From the NCBI GenBank assembly GCA_028023455.1, contig JAQFVV010006197.1, positions 15,561,254-15,625,253 on the forward strand: a DNA stretch of 64,000 nt. Direction: 5' to 3'. A program made the translations under genes and the position numbers. This DNA is from Epiperipatus broadwayi (Eukaryota > Onychophora > Udeonychophora > Euonychophora > Peripatidae). Shown piece after piece: positions 49,201 to 57,103 of the stretch. Positions within the stretch are counted from its first letter, which is position 1. The number at the start of each line of letters is the position of its first letter. The notes beneath the pieces are model-generated. The model did no database searches. It had not been told where the DNA came from and saw only the letters and a program-made list of their open reading frames with translations.

Positions 49201-50443
49201 ATAAAACTAAAATAAAATCATTAAATAAATATGCATAACTATTTTTTATGGTTGTTTTTATATACAATATTAAATTATATATAATATAATATGTTTTTAA
49301 AAATGTACAAAAAATAAAATATTTACTTCAAATTTTTCCCAATTTCTATAGCAACATCATCAAAATTGCTTATAGAATAACAAGCACCAAGATTGAGATG
49401 TTCCAAAAAAACACATGATCTGAAAAATGTGAATTATACTGAATGGGCATATATATATATTTTAAACAAAATTTCATTTTATCATAAAATTATTATTTTC
49501 TAAATAATTTTTTTAAAAAATTCTACTGACCGAAGAACAACAGTTATAGAATGAATATCAATTAAAGTCCTATAAAGATTGAGCTTCTTTAAACAACCAA
49601 GTTGAATAACAAAAATAAATCCTATTGGCTCAATTTGACGACAGTTCTGCAAATCCAATTCTAAACAATTAAAAATAATATATTAATTAGCATTTGATTT
49701 TTAATATATTTTACTACTATGTAAAAAATCAAATTGTAATTCCCTTATATTGATTGTTAAATATTTGAACAAAATTGTGAATATTTTTTTTTTTTAATTT
49801 TCTGATCCAAAATTGGATTTTTTTTATTTGAGATATCGTAATTGTGCTGTGCCTTTCATTGTACTATAAAATGGAAAAATACCACTCAAATCAAACTAGA
49901 AATTTTTATTTACATAAAAGCATAATACATATATATTATTCTTTAATAAAAATTGAACAGACTGTATTAGATATCTATATTATGAACTTATATTTGTTTT
50001 TTATAAATCTTAGGTTTATCATTCAAAATAGTTAAGCATTTTCATAGATCTTACTAATATTATTATCTAAATTATAACACAGTATTAGCATTAGCTGTAC
50101 ATATTATCTTATCTTTGCTAACATTTTTAAAATCATAAATACAGAAAATGGTAATGTAATAGTTTTAAGAAGCCAAATTTAAAATAATTTGTTATTTATC
50201 AGTATTGTATTATATGTTTAATATATCATTTATTATGTCAGCAGTAATGATTATTATAATAAATAAAAAAATTCTAAAACTGTTATATAATAATTTTACA
50301 CAATATGCTTTCTCCAGAAGTTACAACACTTACCCTGCAACTTAGTACATGTTTCACTGAGTGTTTTCATAACAGATGCATCAATAAATTTACAACCAGC
50401 TAAGTAAAGACATGTCAGATGACTACAACATGATCTCAAAAAA
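28069..50443 (-). CDS. FBXL4: FBXL4 F-box/LRR protein, 3' part of the gene (seven exons)
   Basis: Exons on the - strand: 50443-50334, 49660-49531, 49419-49327, 47357-47250, 35714-35628, 28452-28348 and 28267 to about 28069. All six junctions keep phase and each has a GT donor and AG acceptor. The product is a leucine-rich-repeat array that aligns in order with human FBXL4: LYLAGC, LNLYRT, LEHLNLGAC, SLDLWR, ELDIGWC..LSSSTGCF, LRKLFLTA, VCDSDL, LDILGT, DISFC and FPNVTIKKS. FBXL4 is the substrate-recognition part of a mitochondrial SCF ubiquitin ligase that restrains mitophagy by turning over BNIP3/NIX (family knowledge). The F-box and N-terminal domain are upstream of 50,443 and were not found. 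Introns are 11.5 and 7.2 kb around the 35.7-kb exon and filled with transposon relics. Confidence 0.93.
28348..28452 (-). CDS. FBXL4: FBXL4 LRR exon
   Basis: 105 nt, acceptor TTAATAG, donor GTAATT. It encodes TVCDSDLLAIADY and LEQLDILGTLEVSQDSVFR, matching the VCD.D...LA..C..L.QLDILGT.MVS segment of the family. Confidence 0.92.
28738..29215. repeat. fold-back MITE with ~230-bp arms
   Basis: The arms begin AGGCTTACTACAATAATCT (28,740) and its inverse (ending near 29,208) and meet around 28,985. Shared inner marks are AATACAAATAATATA, GTAACTATGTCA and ATATCAGATAAAAGAC. It lies 290 bp upstream of an FBXL4 exon, inside the 7.2-kb intron. No coding sequence was seen. Confidence 0.7.
29216..31985. 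other. intronic AT-rich DNA, no feature recognised
   Basis: Contains an 11-base G run near 29,800. Open frames at 30,619-30,819, 31,012-31,245 and 31,625-31,807 are rich in Lys/Asn/Ile and show no domain. A decayed transposon cannot be excluded. Confidence 0.4.
31990..32080 (-). repeat. possible tRNA-derived SINE fragment
   Basis: On the - strand AGGGGTTTGAACTCCCT forms a tRNA T-arm and B box (plus about 32,020-32,036). About 40 bases upstream ATCTCAGCGCTACTCC resembles a D-arm/A box. A full cloverleaf does not fold, so a SINE remnant is more likely than a gene. Confidence 0.35.
32090..33490. other. intronic AT-rich DNA, no feature recognised
   Basis: I see no supported coding or structured element; the frame at 33,275-33,499 is a chance frame ending in poly-Phe. 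Confidence 0.4.
33500..35335 (+). pseudogene. hAT transposase relic (GTF2IRD2/ZBED-like), copy 2
   Basis: Across shifting frames the + strand reads FDNGEYLKEVELKCA (about 33,830), PLARNTIKKIE (about 33,933), CPDETSNITESFCLANF (about 34,040), SVTYDGSCSMT (about 34,225), GFHCIIYQ-like sequence (about 34,315), VEWLSKLFFSDL (about 34,600), WKQKFVDLE (about 35,030) and FPSTYACELLFSEINFIKAR (35,155-35,230). The order of these blocks (PLS.NTV..RIE, DES.D, TTDGA.SM.G, HC..HQE, VRWLSRG, WKQKFV.L, F.STY.CE..FS.MNFIKS) is that of GTF2IRD2/ZBED hAT transposases. More than ten stops or frameshifts make it old. It sits antisense to FBXL4 in an intron. Confidence 0.75.
35340..35627. other. short intronic stretch next to FBXL4 exon
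   Basis: AT-rich intron sequence between the hAT relic and the 35,628 donor; nothing recognised. Confidence 0.4.
35628..35714 (-). CDS. FBXL4: FBXL4 LRR exon
   Basis: 87 nt, acceptor TTTTGTAG, donor GTAAGT. It encodes MGLSSSTGCFVELICKCKQ and LRKLFLTAI, the SSTGCF.....LP.L.KLFLTANR segment that is distinctive for FBXL4. The first codon (Cys) is shared with the exon at 47.3 kb. Confidence 0.93.
35715..36720. other. intronic AT-rich DNA, no feature recognised
   Basis: No exon or repeat was supported between the FBXL4 exon and the RING pseudogene. Confidence 0.4.
36722..37660 (-). pseudogene. RING-finger protein processed pseudogene
   Basis: On the - strand, about 37,607-37,500 reads SLCPMCQMPFDKGKREK then ETCGHEHCYS, a C..C...CGH..CYSC RING-like pattern. 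A one-base shift gives MFNNETCPLYNQ, where the second CPLC pair has lost a Cys (Tyr). Downstream come HNKHKLETNDHFTQFMQTH (another frame), then a long frame from 37,390 to 36,722 with VNVAPTDLFTHLGFLLGD. There is one TGA stop at 37,112-37,114 and then SLRTSRDPNLDTMASLMRTS and SLSPPPT. Frameshifts, loss of a zinc ligand and no splice sites across 0.9 kb indicate a processed pseudogene of a RING protein. I do not recognise the parent. Confidence 0.6.
37930..39020 (+). pseudogene. unidentified protein-coding relic
   Basis: The + strand has a chain of overlapping frames at 37,958-38,254, 38,329-38,628, 38,570-38,890 and 38,818-39,015. They look like one ancient coding sequence broken by frameshifts. 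Balanced segments such as LEYLKACAVHGAYIVG, HVLIWVPCISHKAFGEWM and LLDPDIQSIVKVAKHLL suggest a helical soluble protein, with shifts near 38,600 and 38,815. No start, splice sites or domain could be fixed, and I do not recognise the family. It may be a second retrocopy or part of a transposon near the hAT relic that follows. Confidence 0.4.
39060..40720 (+). pseudogene. hAT transposase relic (BED finger, DUF4371-like), copy 3
   Basis: The + strand shows a BED-like segment FAFDGRKDISKH..FKTSED (about 39,200-39,265), then SSARTKIEATANNVIA and NFVAISTDASN (39,400-39,535), where the D of ST.DASN is the first catalytic Asp of this hAT group. HVIVTFKKFDLE and LPFDIEIGHN follow with stops. Similarity continues weakly to about 40,720. 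It is distinct from copy 2 (STDASN rather than DESCD type). Heavily decayed. It lies antisense in the large FBXL4 intron. Confidence 0.65.
40730..42515. other. intronic AT-rich DNA, no feature recognised
   Basis: Possible decayed transposon sequence near 41,400-42,340 by its A-rich sense bias, but no motif could be confirmed. Confidence 0.35.
42522..42601. repeat. 80-bp hairpin with nested palindrome
   Basis: GATAATAATGGGGGG at 42,522 is the inverse of CCCCATTATTATC at 42,589-42,601. The inner part GGGGGAAAAAA/TTTTTTCCCCC is itself a near-perfect palindrome (42,531-42,557). Strong single-strand folding is expected. Confidence 0.6.
42643..42748 (-). repeat. fragment of the 5.7-6.4 kb hammerhead family
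   Basis: GATCTAATGCAACCCTCCAGCA, CCATTTTTGTCTC and ACTATAAAACTGAGTC follow in the same order as at 5,890-5,960. The hammerhead segment itself is missing. It is a truncated or decayed copy. Confidence 0.55.
42750..47249. other. large intronic AT-rich DNA
   Basis: No exon was found. At 43,735-43,800 GCAGCAGTCGGCAACTTTTT resembles the terminus of a hAT-type nonautonomous element, but no partner end was located. A small direct repeat of GGTT(A/C)AGCTGTTGAAGAA occurs twice at 44,716-44,775. Other open frames are chance frames. Confidence 0.35.
47250..47357 (-). CDS. FBXL4: FBXL4 LRR exon
   Basis: 108 nt, acceptor ATTATAG, donor GTAAAT. It encodes SLKSLDLWRAKTLSSVGL and NLMELDIGW, the TLDLWRCKN..E.G.......C..L.ELDLGWC repeats. 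Confidence 0.93.
47358..49326. other. FBXL4 intron, AT-rich, no feature recognised
   Basis: The segment at 48,000-48,230 is less AT-rich than its surroundings but has no open frame or known repeat motif. Confidence 0.4.
49327..49419 (-). CDS. FBXL4: FBXL4 LRR exon
   Basis: 93 nt, acceptor TTTTTCAG, donor GTAAAT. It encodes SCVFLEHLNLGACYSISNF and DDVAIEIGKNL, the LQHLSLGSC..I.DYDV...MIG segment. Confidence 0.92.
49531..49660 (-). CDS. FBXL4: FBXL4 LRR exon
   Basis: 130 nt, acceptor TTGTTTAG, donor GTCAGT. It encodes LDLQNCRQIEPIGFIFVIQ and LKKLNLYRTLIDIHSITVV, matching L.LSSC....P.....I..L..LKRL.LYRT.......L.S of FBXL4. Confidence 0.92.
49665..50330. other. FBXL4 intron, AT-rich, no feature recognised
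   Basis: Short intron between two LRR exons; the frame at 49,844-50,035 on the + strand has no motif. Confidence 0.4.
50334..50443 (-). CDS. FBXL4: FBXL4 LRR exon, most upstream recognised
   Basis: 110 nt, acceptor TTAATAG, donor GTAAGT. It encodes FLRSCCSHLTCLYLAGCKF and IDASVMKTLSETCTKLQ, corresponding to FLR.CG..L..L.LSC..F.......I.E.CPNLQ. It starts with the third base of a codon, so an upstream exon (F-box side) must end in phase 2. Confidence 0.92.
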
Positions 50444-52180
50444 CTATTAAAAGAAAAGAAAACAATTTAGCATTAAATTATACTATTAATTCTTCAGACA
50501 AAAACTGGTAAAACAAATACCATACATATATATGTCTGTGTATGTGTGCTTGTTCACAATAAAAACCAATGCATTTAATAAATGTTTACATTATAAAATC
50601 TTTGACAGTTTCAATTAAAAGAGGCAACATCAATTAACATAAACAAAAATTTCTCTAGTTTCTGAATTGTAAATGATAATATTGAGAATATAGCAATTAA
50701 AAAAGTTTACAAAAAAAAAAAAAAACTTTTCTTTTTTGATTCAATAAAATAAGGTATTTAAACAATAAAAATGACAAGTGCATATATGTAAAAATAATAT
50801 GACAGAAATTAATTATTAAATCCCAACTATTTAGTTGTTTATTTGTCTTTAAAGATAAAGCATCCAGCCCCCCCCCCCATTTCTCTCTTGGATCTTTATC
50901 TAAAATAAACTTGAAAAATTAATTGAAATAGTTATAAGAAAAATAATTTTTTATGACCAAGAGTCATAAAAAAATATCAAATTACAATGTGCTACGATTT
51001 ATATTTAGTTCTACTTTAATAGTTATATTTAATTCTATTTTGATTGCATACTTCTTTATTAATAAACAAAAACCTTAATATAATCAAGACTCATTTAACA
51101 CGATGAAGAGGTGTACTTTGATTAATGAGAGAAGGCAGACAAAACGATAAAAATTATGAAATATAAATTGCAAATAATAATGTAAAGTCTAAAATAAAAT
51201 GAACAGGAAAAAAAAAGACTATTTTTGAATAAGAAATTCCTAATTTTTTGATGCAATGTCAGATATCATGCCAATTATTCTTTGTTGCAAAACATTAAAA
51301 ATGTATTAACTAGATGGCTAACATTAGTGTTAGTAAAATTAATTATATAAAAATTTCTACCTTAAAAAAAATATTTCAACAGTTTTCTTCATTCCTAAAA
51401 GTTTTAATCAAATATGCTCTGGCAGTTCCATTATTTTAATTACTGTTATCTGATTTTATTCAGATCTGCGACTTTAACTGTGAAAATTCTCTAACAGTCA
51501 AATCTTTTTCTACATGAATGAATTCTTAAAAATTAGAAATACACAGTCATCAGAATATGAGGCATATGACATCTCCAGAGAAATGACATTTTTGTTTTTC
51601 AGATGGATAGGGATTATTTTCCTGCTATAATTATTTATAATAGAATGATAACATAGGATAAAATAATTGACATGAAAGAGTAAAACTAATTATAGTATAA
51701 GACATCTAGAAGTTATGTCTTCTTCACAATGAAAATAAATTATCAATCTGCCTTGAATAACAAAAATTCTAGCATTGTAATTTTATGTAGTAGCTGGTCT
51801 AATAATATATTTTGAAAAAAAAAAATTGTGTCCAGCTCTGGAGTATAAAATCTTTGGATCGATACCAGTTGTGGCACTTTCAGCACTTAAGTCTCCTAAG
51901 AATAGGAAACTAATAAAGCCATTCTATTATTTATTTATTTAATGATTTTATTTTTTGACAAACAAAAAAATGTCATATGAAAATTGAGTGTGTAATATTA
52001 CAAGAATTTTATCAAATAGTAAAAGCTCAAAACTAAATGTTATACATGTAAGTTTCCACTTATTGAATTTTAGAGTATTTTTATTACAATGATTATTATT
52101 TTTTATTAAAATAATGATATTTTATTTAAGATAGATAAAGTTCTCATTTTATAAATAAATTATAATGCCACCTATAGTAA
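50444..52180. other. FBXL4 upstream intron, no feature recognised
   Basis: I looked for the preceding F-box exon on the - strand and did not find a frame with LP.EL and splice sites. A C-run at 50,866-50,878 and T-runs are present. Confidence 0.4.
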
Positions 52181-52194
52181 GCTTGAGCATTCAG

Positions 52195-52290
52195 TGATTA
52201 CCGATGTTAATGCATTTAAATGCCAATATGAGTCAGGGTTCTGGCTTTGGCCTTTACTAATAAGGCTTGGAATTCAAAGCTGGAAGAATG
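52195..52290 (-). repeat. decayed hammerhead-family copy
   Basis: On the - strand AAGCCTTATTAGTAAAGGCC, AAGCCAGAA and ATATTGG follow the order of the 6,310-6,366 copy (AAGGCTCCTCACTGATGAAGGCC, AAGCCAGAA, ATATTGG). The core CTGATGA is reduced to TAGTAAA. Similarity outside this region is weak. Confidence 0.4.
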
Positions 52291-52400
52291 CATTTAATAA
52301 TTATCTTAAGCTTATTTTACTATTCAAGTTAAAAATCTGAAATTTCAATATATTTTTAATCCAAGTCTCAGTAATACAGACATAATTTCTGATTAATATA

Positions 52401-53964
52401 TTATAACACCCACCGATATAATATAAAACCGCCATTGTTGGCTTTAACCCGAAGCTTCGAAGAAAGATATTTGTGAGCATGGTTTGATCCCATCTCACGC
52501 GCCAATCTTACCCGTAGATAAGAATTATCCCCTCGAAAACGTAAATAAGGGTTCTGGTATGTATATCTGTTATGGTAGCGCACCGAACCAGCTCAATCTC
52601 AGGGTTTGGGGATGATAGTCTAACTAGAGAACAAAGCTAAAACCAAACTAACTACGTCTTACATGTCTATTATTATATGCGATAGTTTATTGGATAAAAT
52701 CCATTAATCTAACCCGGATCTCATCGGGGTTTATTCTATTCACGACCATACCCATTACCAATAAATCCTATTTATACACGCATATAAATATCAATATTCA
52801 AGCGCACAACCCATTTATTCTGATCCACACACATATATATAATTCATACACGCATCAAAATAGTACAAATATATATATCAGAGCTGTTTATTTAATGTTG
52901 TCATTTATTTAATTTTAAAAGAGACTTAATATAGTAATTAATACTGAGGTAACACTAGTTTCTTTATTAAGATACATTCACTGAACACATATTTTGTGCC
53001 ATGTCACTTTACCTTAGTTCACGCGATCAAAGACAAGTCCGCATTTATCCCTTGCCAAGAAAACTGGTCTGGTAGATATAACGGATGGCAAACAGTTCCA
53101 ATAGGGTATATCGAATAGCATATCCCCGAGGTGGAGTAGTTGATTCACTCGCTTTGCAAAAGGTCCAAATTTTCAAAGATCTTTCGTCACCATTTCTTTG
53201 ATGAAACAAAATTTCTTTATTTTATTAACGCAGTTCGTAAGTCCGCTTCAGGTGAGTTTCACGACGAGTGTCCACTGGGCCGATTAACGAAACCCGCACT
53301 ATAGAATTACCCCGACATTTTGGGTAGAAAAAATATTAAAACTTCTTAAGAAATATTTTACACGTCCTCCTAATCTGGAGTTCAAGCCGCGTCTCCTTTT
53401 TTTTCCTTTTTTATCTCTCCTTTCGAGCACAACAAAAAGTTCTTTTGTTTTCACTTTTAACTTTTCAAAATTCTCCCTGTGTATCCGTACGCCACTGACC
53501 AGTTCTTCCATTGTTCTTCAAAAAAAATACCCACCTGACCAGTTTTCAGACTTCCCGACGCCAGTTATTAACTAAACTGCCTACAGCAATTAATTCATTT
53601 CTATTTCAGTCCTCATATGTTCAAGAGATTACTCAACAAAAGAAAACACGTGTTACCGACAATATTATTAAAACTCAAAAAAAAAACTTACGGATAAAAT
53701 ATATCGAATAATCAATTACACTTTATACAGCTCTACATATATAATTGATTGTAACCATCACCGATACTACATACGTATATTGTACACTCGCACATACACT
53801 ATATTTACATATACCTACACACATAACTTTCGCACTCCTTGTAACAGGGTTCGAATGACCATTTACATATATTTTTTTTTTTTTGTTTATACATAGTCGC
53901 TCCACATTAACACTAGCAATTAGTAATATATCACATACGCACGTATTCGAACCCGTTTGTTACA
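52401..53964 (-). repeat. 3' LTR
   Basis: It runs TTATAACACCC...GTTTGTTACA on the + strand, i.e. TGTAACAAAC...GGGTGTTATAA in element orientation. The 5' TG is standard; the 3' end is TAA rather than CA. Frames inside (for example 53,299-53,511) are conserved between LTRs only because the LTRs are young. Confidence 0.9.
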
Positions 53965-54034
53965 TACCACTCTGGTGCGATAGCCTTCAAATACCTTCTG
54001 TGTATTTGAACGGCTTCTTAAACGACTTTTCTTT

Positions 54035-55129
54035 CTATCCTTTACTTTCCCCGGGATCACCTTTCTGTTTCGGTGCCCACGGTCCCTTTTCTTGGACGAA
54101 CTTTGGCTTATCCGGCGGACGTCGAGCTTCCGGTTCGTATGGCCATCTCGGTCTGTGACTATCATCACCACCTTTTCTATGCGTGGCATTCCCGCTGGTG
54201 TGTCCTTCTATCCCAAATTTAATATTTGGCATATCTTTAACTTGCTTCCATCGCTCCAACGGTGTGTTATGGTCATATATACTCATATCCAGAGCGTTAA
54301 GCAGCTCTGCCATTTCTCCGATGGATGCCTTCCCCATCCCCAACATCATTCTTTCCACGTTCATAGGCATATTGTGCCTTACAATTCGAATGATGTGGCT
54401 TTCAGACAGGTGACACGCGTCCAGTGTCCTTAGTCTCGCCACTTGGCGATGAAAAAATTGAGAAAAATTTTCTTCCTTTCCTTCCTCATATTTCTCTCGC
54501 ATCACTTGGTACTGCACGAGTTCCTGGCGGTCTTCCGACCAGAAGGTCTCTCGTATCCTCTTCTGATACTCCTCGAAGGTTGTGGGCTGTTGGGACAATG
54601 AGTCCCACCACTCTTGGGCATTCCCACTTAGATGGCTGCATGCTACCACCAATTTACCTTCCTCTGGCATGGGATTCATGCCAAAGTATCTTCGTAGGCT
54701 CCGTAGATGTTCCACGGGAGCTTCCCCCATTTGGCCTTCAAACGGTCGTACCTTTAAAAAATGGTTCACGTGGTTGTGTACCGCCACATCCTTACATTTT
54801 CCCATATGCTCCGGTCTTTCCATCTCACTAGACCTCGGTCCCTGTTTTATATCCCTCTCCCCTTCATCTAAACTTCCTTTTACTTCTTTATCGTCAGGTT
54901 TCTCCGCCCTTTCCTTGCTTTCTATCCCTAGTCTCCGTTCTATCTCCTGCAATCGGAGTTCAAGAGCTTCTAATCTTTCTAAAATCCTCTCCGATATATT
55001 TATTTCCTTCTCTTCCGTCGCATTCTGCTTTTCCCCATTCTGTTTATTTTTTGGCTTCATTTTTTTATATATCACTATTAAGGTTAAACGTGCCAGGTTC
55101 ATCACCCCGGCTTCCAATGGTCCCTGCAT
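54035..55129 (-). CDS. retrotransposon Gag protein
   Basis: An intact frame of 364 residues on the - strand. Residues 24-60 are basic and polar; 46-72 form a coiled-coil-like heptad stretch (ERILERLEALELRLQEIERR). About 120-280 is a Retrotrans_gag domain with FLKVRPFEG, HLSGNAQEWWDSL and YQKRIRETFWSEDRQELVQY, the typical A..WW..L....TF..F...F pattern of Gypsy-type capsids. The C-terminus is basic and rich in Pro/Gly/Lys and lacks a CCHC zinc knuckle. The first Met is used here; Met24 (MKPKNK) is an alternative start, because residues 1-23 look like leader sequence. The protein would form the particle that packages the element RNA. No pol frame follows. Confidence 0.9.
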   Translation of the reverse strand: MQGPLEAGVMNLARLTLIVIYKKMKPKNKQNGEKQNATEEKEINISERILERLEALELRLQEIERRLGIESKERAEKPDDKEVKGSLDEGERDIKQGPRSSEMERPEHMGKCKDVAVHNHVNHFLKVRPFEGQMGEAPVEHLRSLRRYFGMNPMPEEGKLVVACSHLSGNAQEWWDSLSQQPTTFEEYQKRIRETFWSEDRQELVQYQVMREKYEEGKEENFSQFFHRQVARLRTLDACHLSESHIIRIVRHNMPMNVERMMLGMGKASIGEMAELLNALDMSIYDHNTPLERWKQVKDMPNIKFGIEGHTSGNATHRKGGDDSHRPRWPYEPEARRPPDKPKFVQEKGPWAPKQKGDPGESKG

Positions 55130-55518
55130 GACCCACCTGATAGACCTTTGTCCCTTCTTCTTATCCTATTGAACGATATCGTTTTATAATATCTCAATGT
55201 TAGATAAATTCTTAACCTCTATTTTCTAACCCATGACTTTATATATATATCACGAGACATACATCAACGCTATTTCCCCTTTGACCACTCGAGAACTTTT
55301 CTATTCGTAAATTCACCATGCAAAATATGCCCATCTACTATCTTTCAAATATGTGTTCAAACTCTTTCCGATTTATAACCAAACTATCGCTTTTATTTTT
55401 CCCTTTTCTTTCCCCTTTTTTTTTTTTTTTAAAAAAAAAAATCCACTCTCGTTTGTGAGCTCTTTTACGTTACGTTAGGATGCCCTTTAAATGCCCGTTC
55501 TCTAACATTCGCAGCCCC

Positions 55519-55534
55519 GTTAGTTGGGATGCCA
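55519..55534 (-). other. putative primer-binding site
   Basis: TGGCATCCCAACTAAC on the - strand starts exactly at the inner edge of the 5' LTR. It would pair with a tRNA 3' end ...GTTGGGATGCCA. The tRNA species is not identified. Confidence 0.6.
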
Positions 55535-57098
55535 TTATAACACCCACCGATATAATATAAAACCGCCATTGTTGGCTTTAACCCGAAGCTTCGAAGAAAG
55601 ATATTTGTGAGCATGGTTTGATCCCATCTCACGCGCCAATCTTACCCGTAGATAAGAATTATCCCCTCGAAAACGTAAATAAGGGTTCTGGTATGTATAT
55701 CTGTTATGGTAGCGCACCGAACCAGCTCAATCTCAGGGTTTGGGGACGATAGTCTAACTAGAGAACAAAGCTAAAACCAAACTAACTACGTCTTACATGT
55801 CTATTATTATATGCGATAGTTTATTGGATAAAATCCATTAATCTAACCCGGATCTCATCGGGGTTTATTCTATTCACGACCATACCCATTACCAATAAAT
55901 CCCATTTATACACGCATATAAATATCAATATTCAAGCGCACAACCCATTTATTCTGATCCACACACATATATATAATTCATACACGCATCAAAATAGTAC
56001 AAATATATATATCAGAGCTGTTTATTTAATGTTGTCATTTATTTAATTTTAAAAGAGACTTAATATAGTAATTAATACTGAGGTAACACTAGTTTCTTTA
56101 TTAAGATACATTCACTGAACACATATTTTGTGCCACGTCACTTTACCTTAGTTCACGCGATCAAAGACAAGTCCGCATTTATCCCTTGCCAAGAAAACTG
56201 GTCTGGTAGATATAACGGATGGCAAACAGTTCCAATAGGGTACATCGAATAGCATATCCCCGAGGGGGAGTAGTTGATTCACTCGCTTTGCAAAAGGTCC
56301 AAATTTTCAAAGATCTTTCGTCACCATTTCTTTGATGAAACAAAATTTCTTTATTTTATTAACGCAGTTCGTAAGTCCGCTTCAGGTGAGTTTCACGACG
56401 AGTGTCCACTGGGCCGATTAACGAAACCCGCACTATAGAATTACCCCGACATTTTGGGTAGAAAAAATATTAAAACTTCTTAAGAAATATTTTACACGTC
56501 CTCCTAATCTGGAGTTCAAGCCGCGTCTCTTTTTTTTTCCTTTTTTATCTCTCCTTTCGAGCACAACAAAAAGTTCTTTTGTTTTCACTTTTAACTTTTC
56601 AAAATTCTCCGTGTATCCGTACGCCACTGACCAGTTCTTCCATTGTTCTTCAAAAAAAATACCCACCTGACCAGTTTTCAGACTTCCCGACGCCAGTTAT
56701 TAACTAAACTGCCTACAGCAATTAATTCATTTCTATTTCGGTCCTCATATGTTCAAGAGATTACTCAACAAAAGAAAACACGTGTTACCGACAATATTAT
56801 TAAAACTCAAAAAAAAAACTTACGGATAAAATATATCGAATAATCAATTACACTTTATACAGCTCTACATATATAATTGATTGTAACCATCACCGATACT
56901 ACATACGTATATTGTACACTCGCACATACACTATATTTACATATACCTACACACATAACTTTCGCACTCCTTGTAACAGGGTTCGAATGACCATTTACAT
57001 ATATATATTTTTTTTTTTGTTTATACATAGTCGCTCCACATTAACACTAGCAATTAGTAATATATCACATACGCACGTATTCGAACCCGTTTGTTACA
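55535..57098 (-). repeat. 5' LTR
   Basis: Same length as the other LTR and nearly identical. Differences seen include T/C near 52,616/55,747, T/C in CCTATTT versus CCCATTT, T/G in CGAGGTGGAG versus CGAGGGGGAG, a 2-bp change in CTCCCTGTG versus CTCCGTG, and a TA-repeat length change near the outer end. Confidence 0.9.
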
Positions 57099-57103
57099 AT
57101 ATA

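Larger units (their letters stand above)
52401..57098 (-). mobile_element. young gag-only LTR retrotransposon
   Basis: Two direct LTRs of equal length (1,564 bp) enclose 1,570 bp, and the duplicated ATATA (52,396-52,400 and 57,099-57,103) is the likely target site. The coding strand is -, so the 5' LTR is the right-hand one. Next to it TGGCATCCCAACTAAC (plus 55,534-55,519) begins with TGG as a tRNA primer-binding site should. The internal region holds a single gag frame and no protease, reverse transcriptase or integrase, nor any visible relic of them. Visual comparison of LTRs shows only around seven substitutions and two short indels, so the insertion is recent. It must use enzymes from a relative. 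Confidence 0.9.

Noticed and set aside
53299-53511. Small ORF in the LTR (also at 56,433-56,666) conserved between both LTRs
   Set aside because: Conservation follows from the recent duplication of the LTRs; no motif, and LTR regions rarely code.
53920-54189. 89-residue minus-strand ORF overlapping gag
   Set aside because: It is an alternate frame of the gag 3' end rich in Arg/Lys; no evidence of a separate product.
54424-55172. Plus-strand ORFs of 135 and 196 residues opposite gag
   Set aside because: Shadow frames of the intact gag; Ser/Pro/Phe-rich composition typical of antisense frames.
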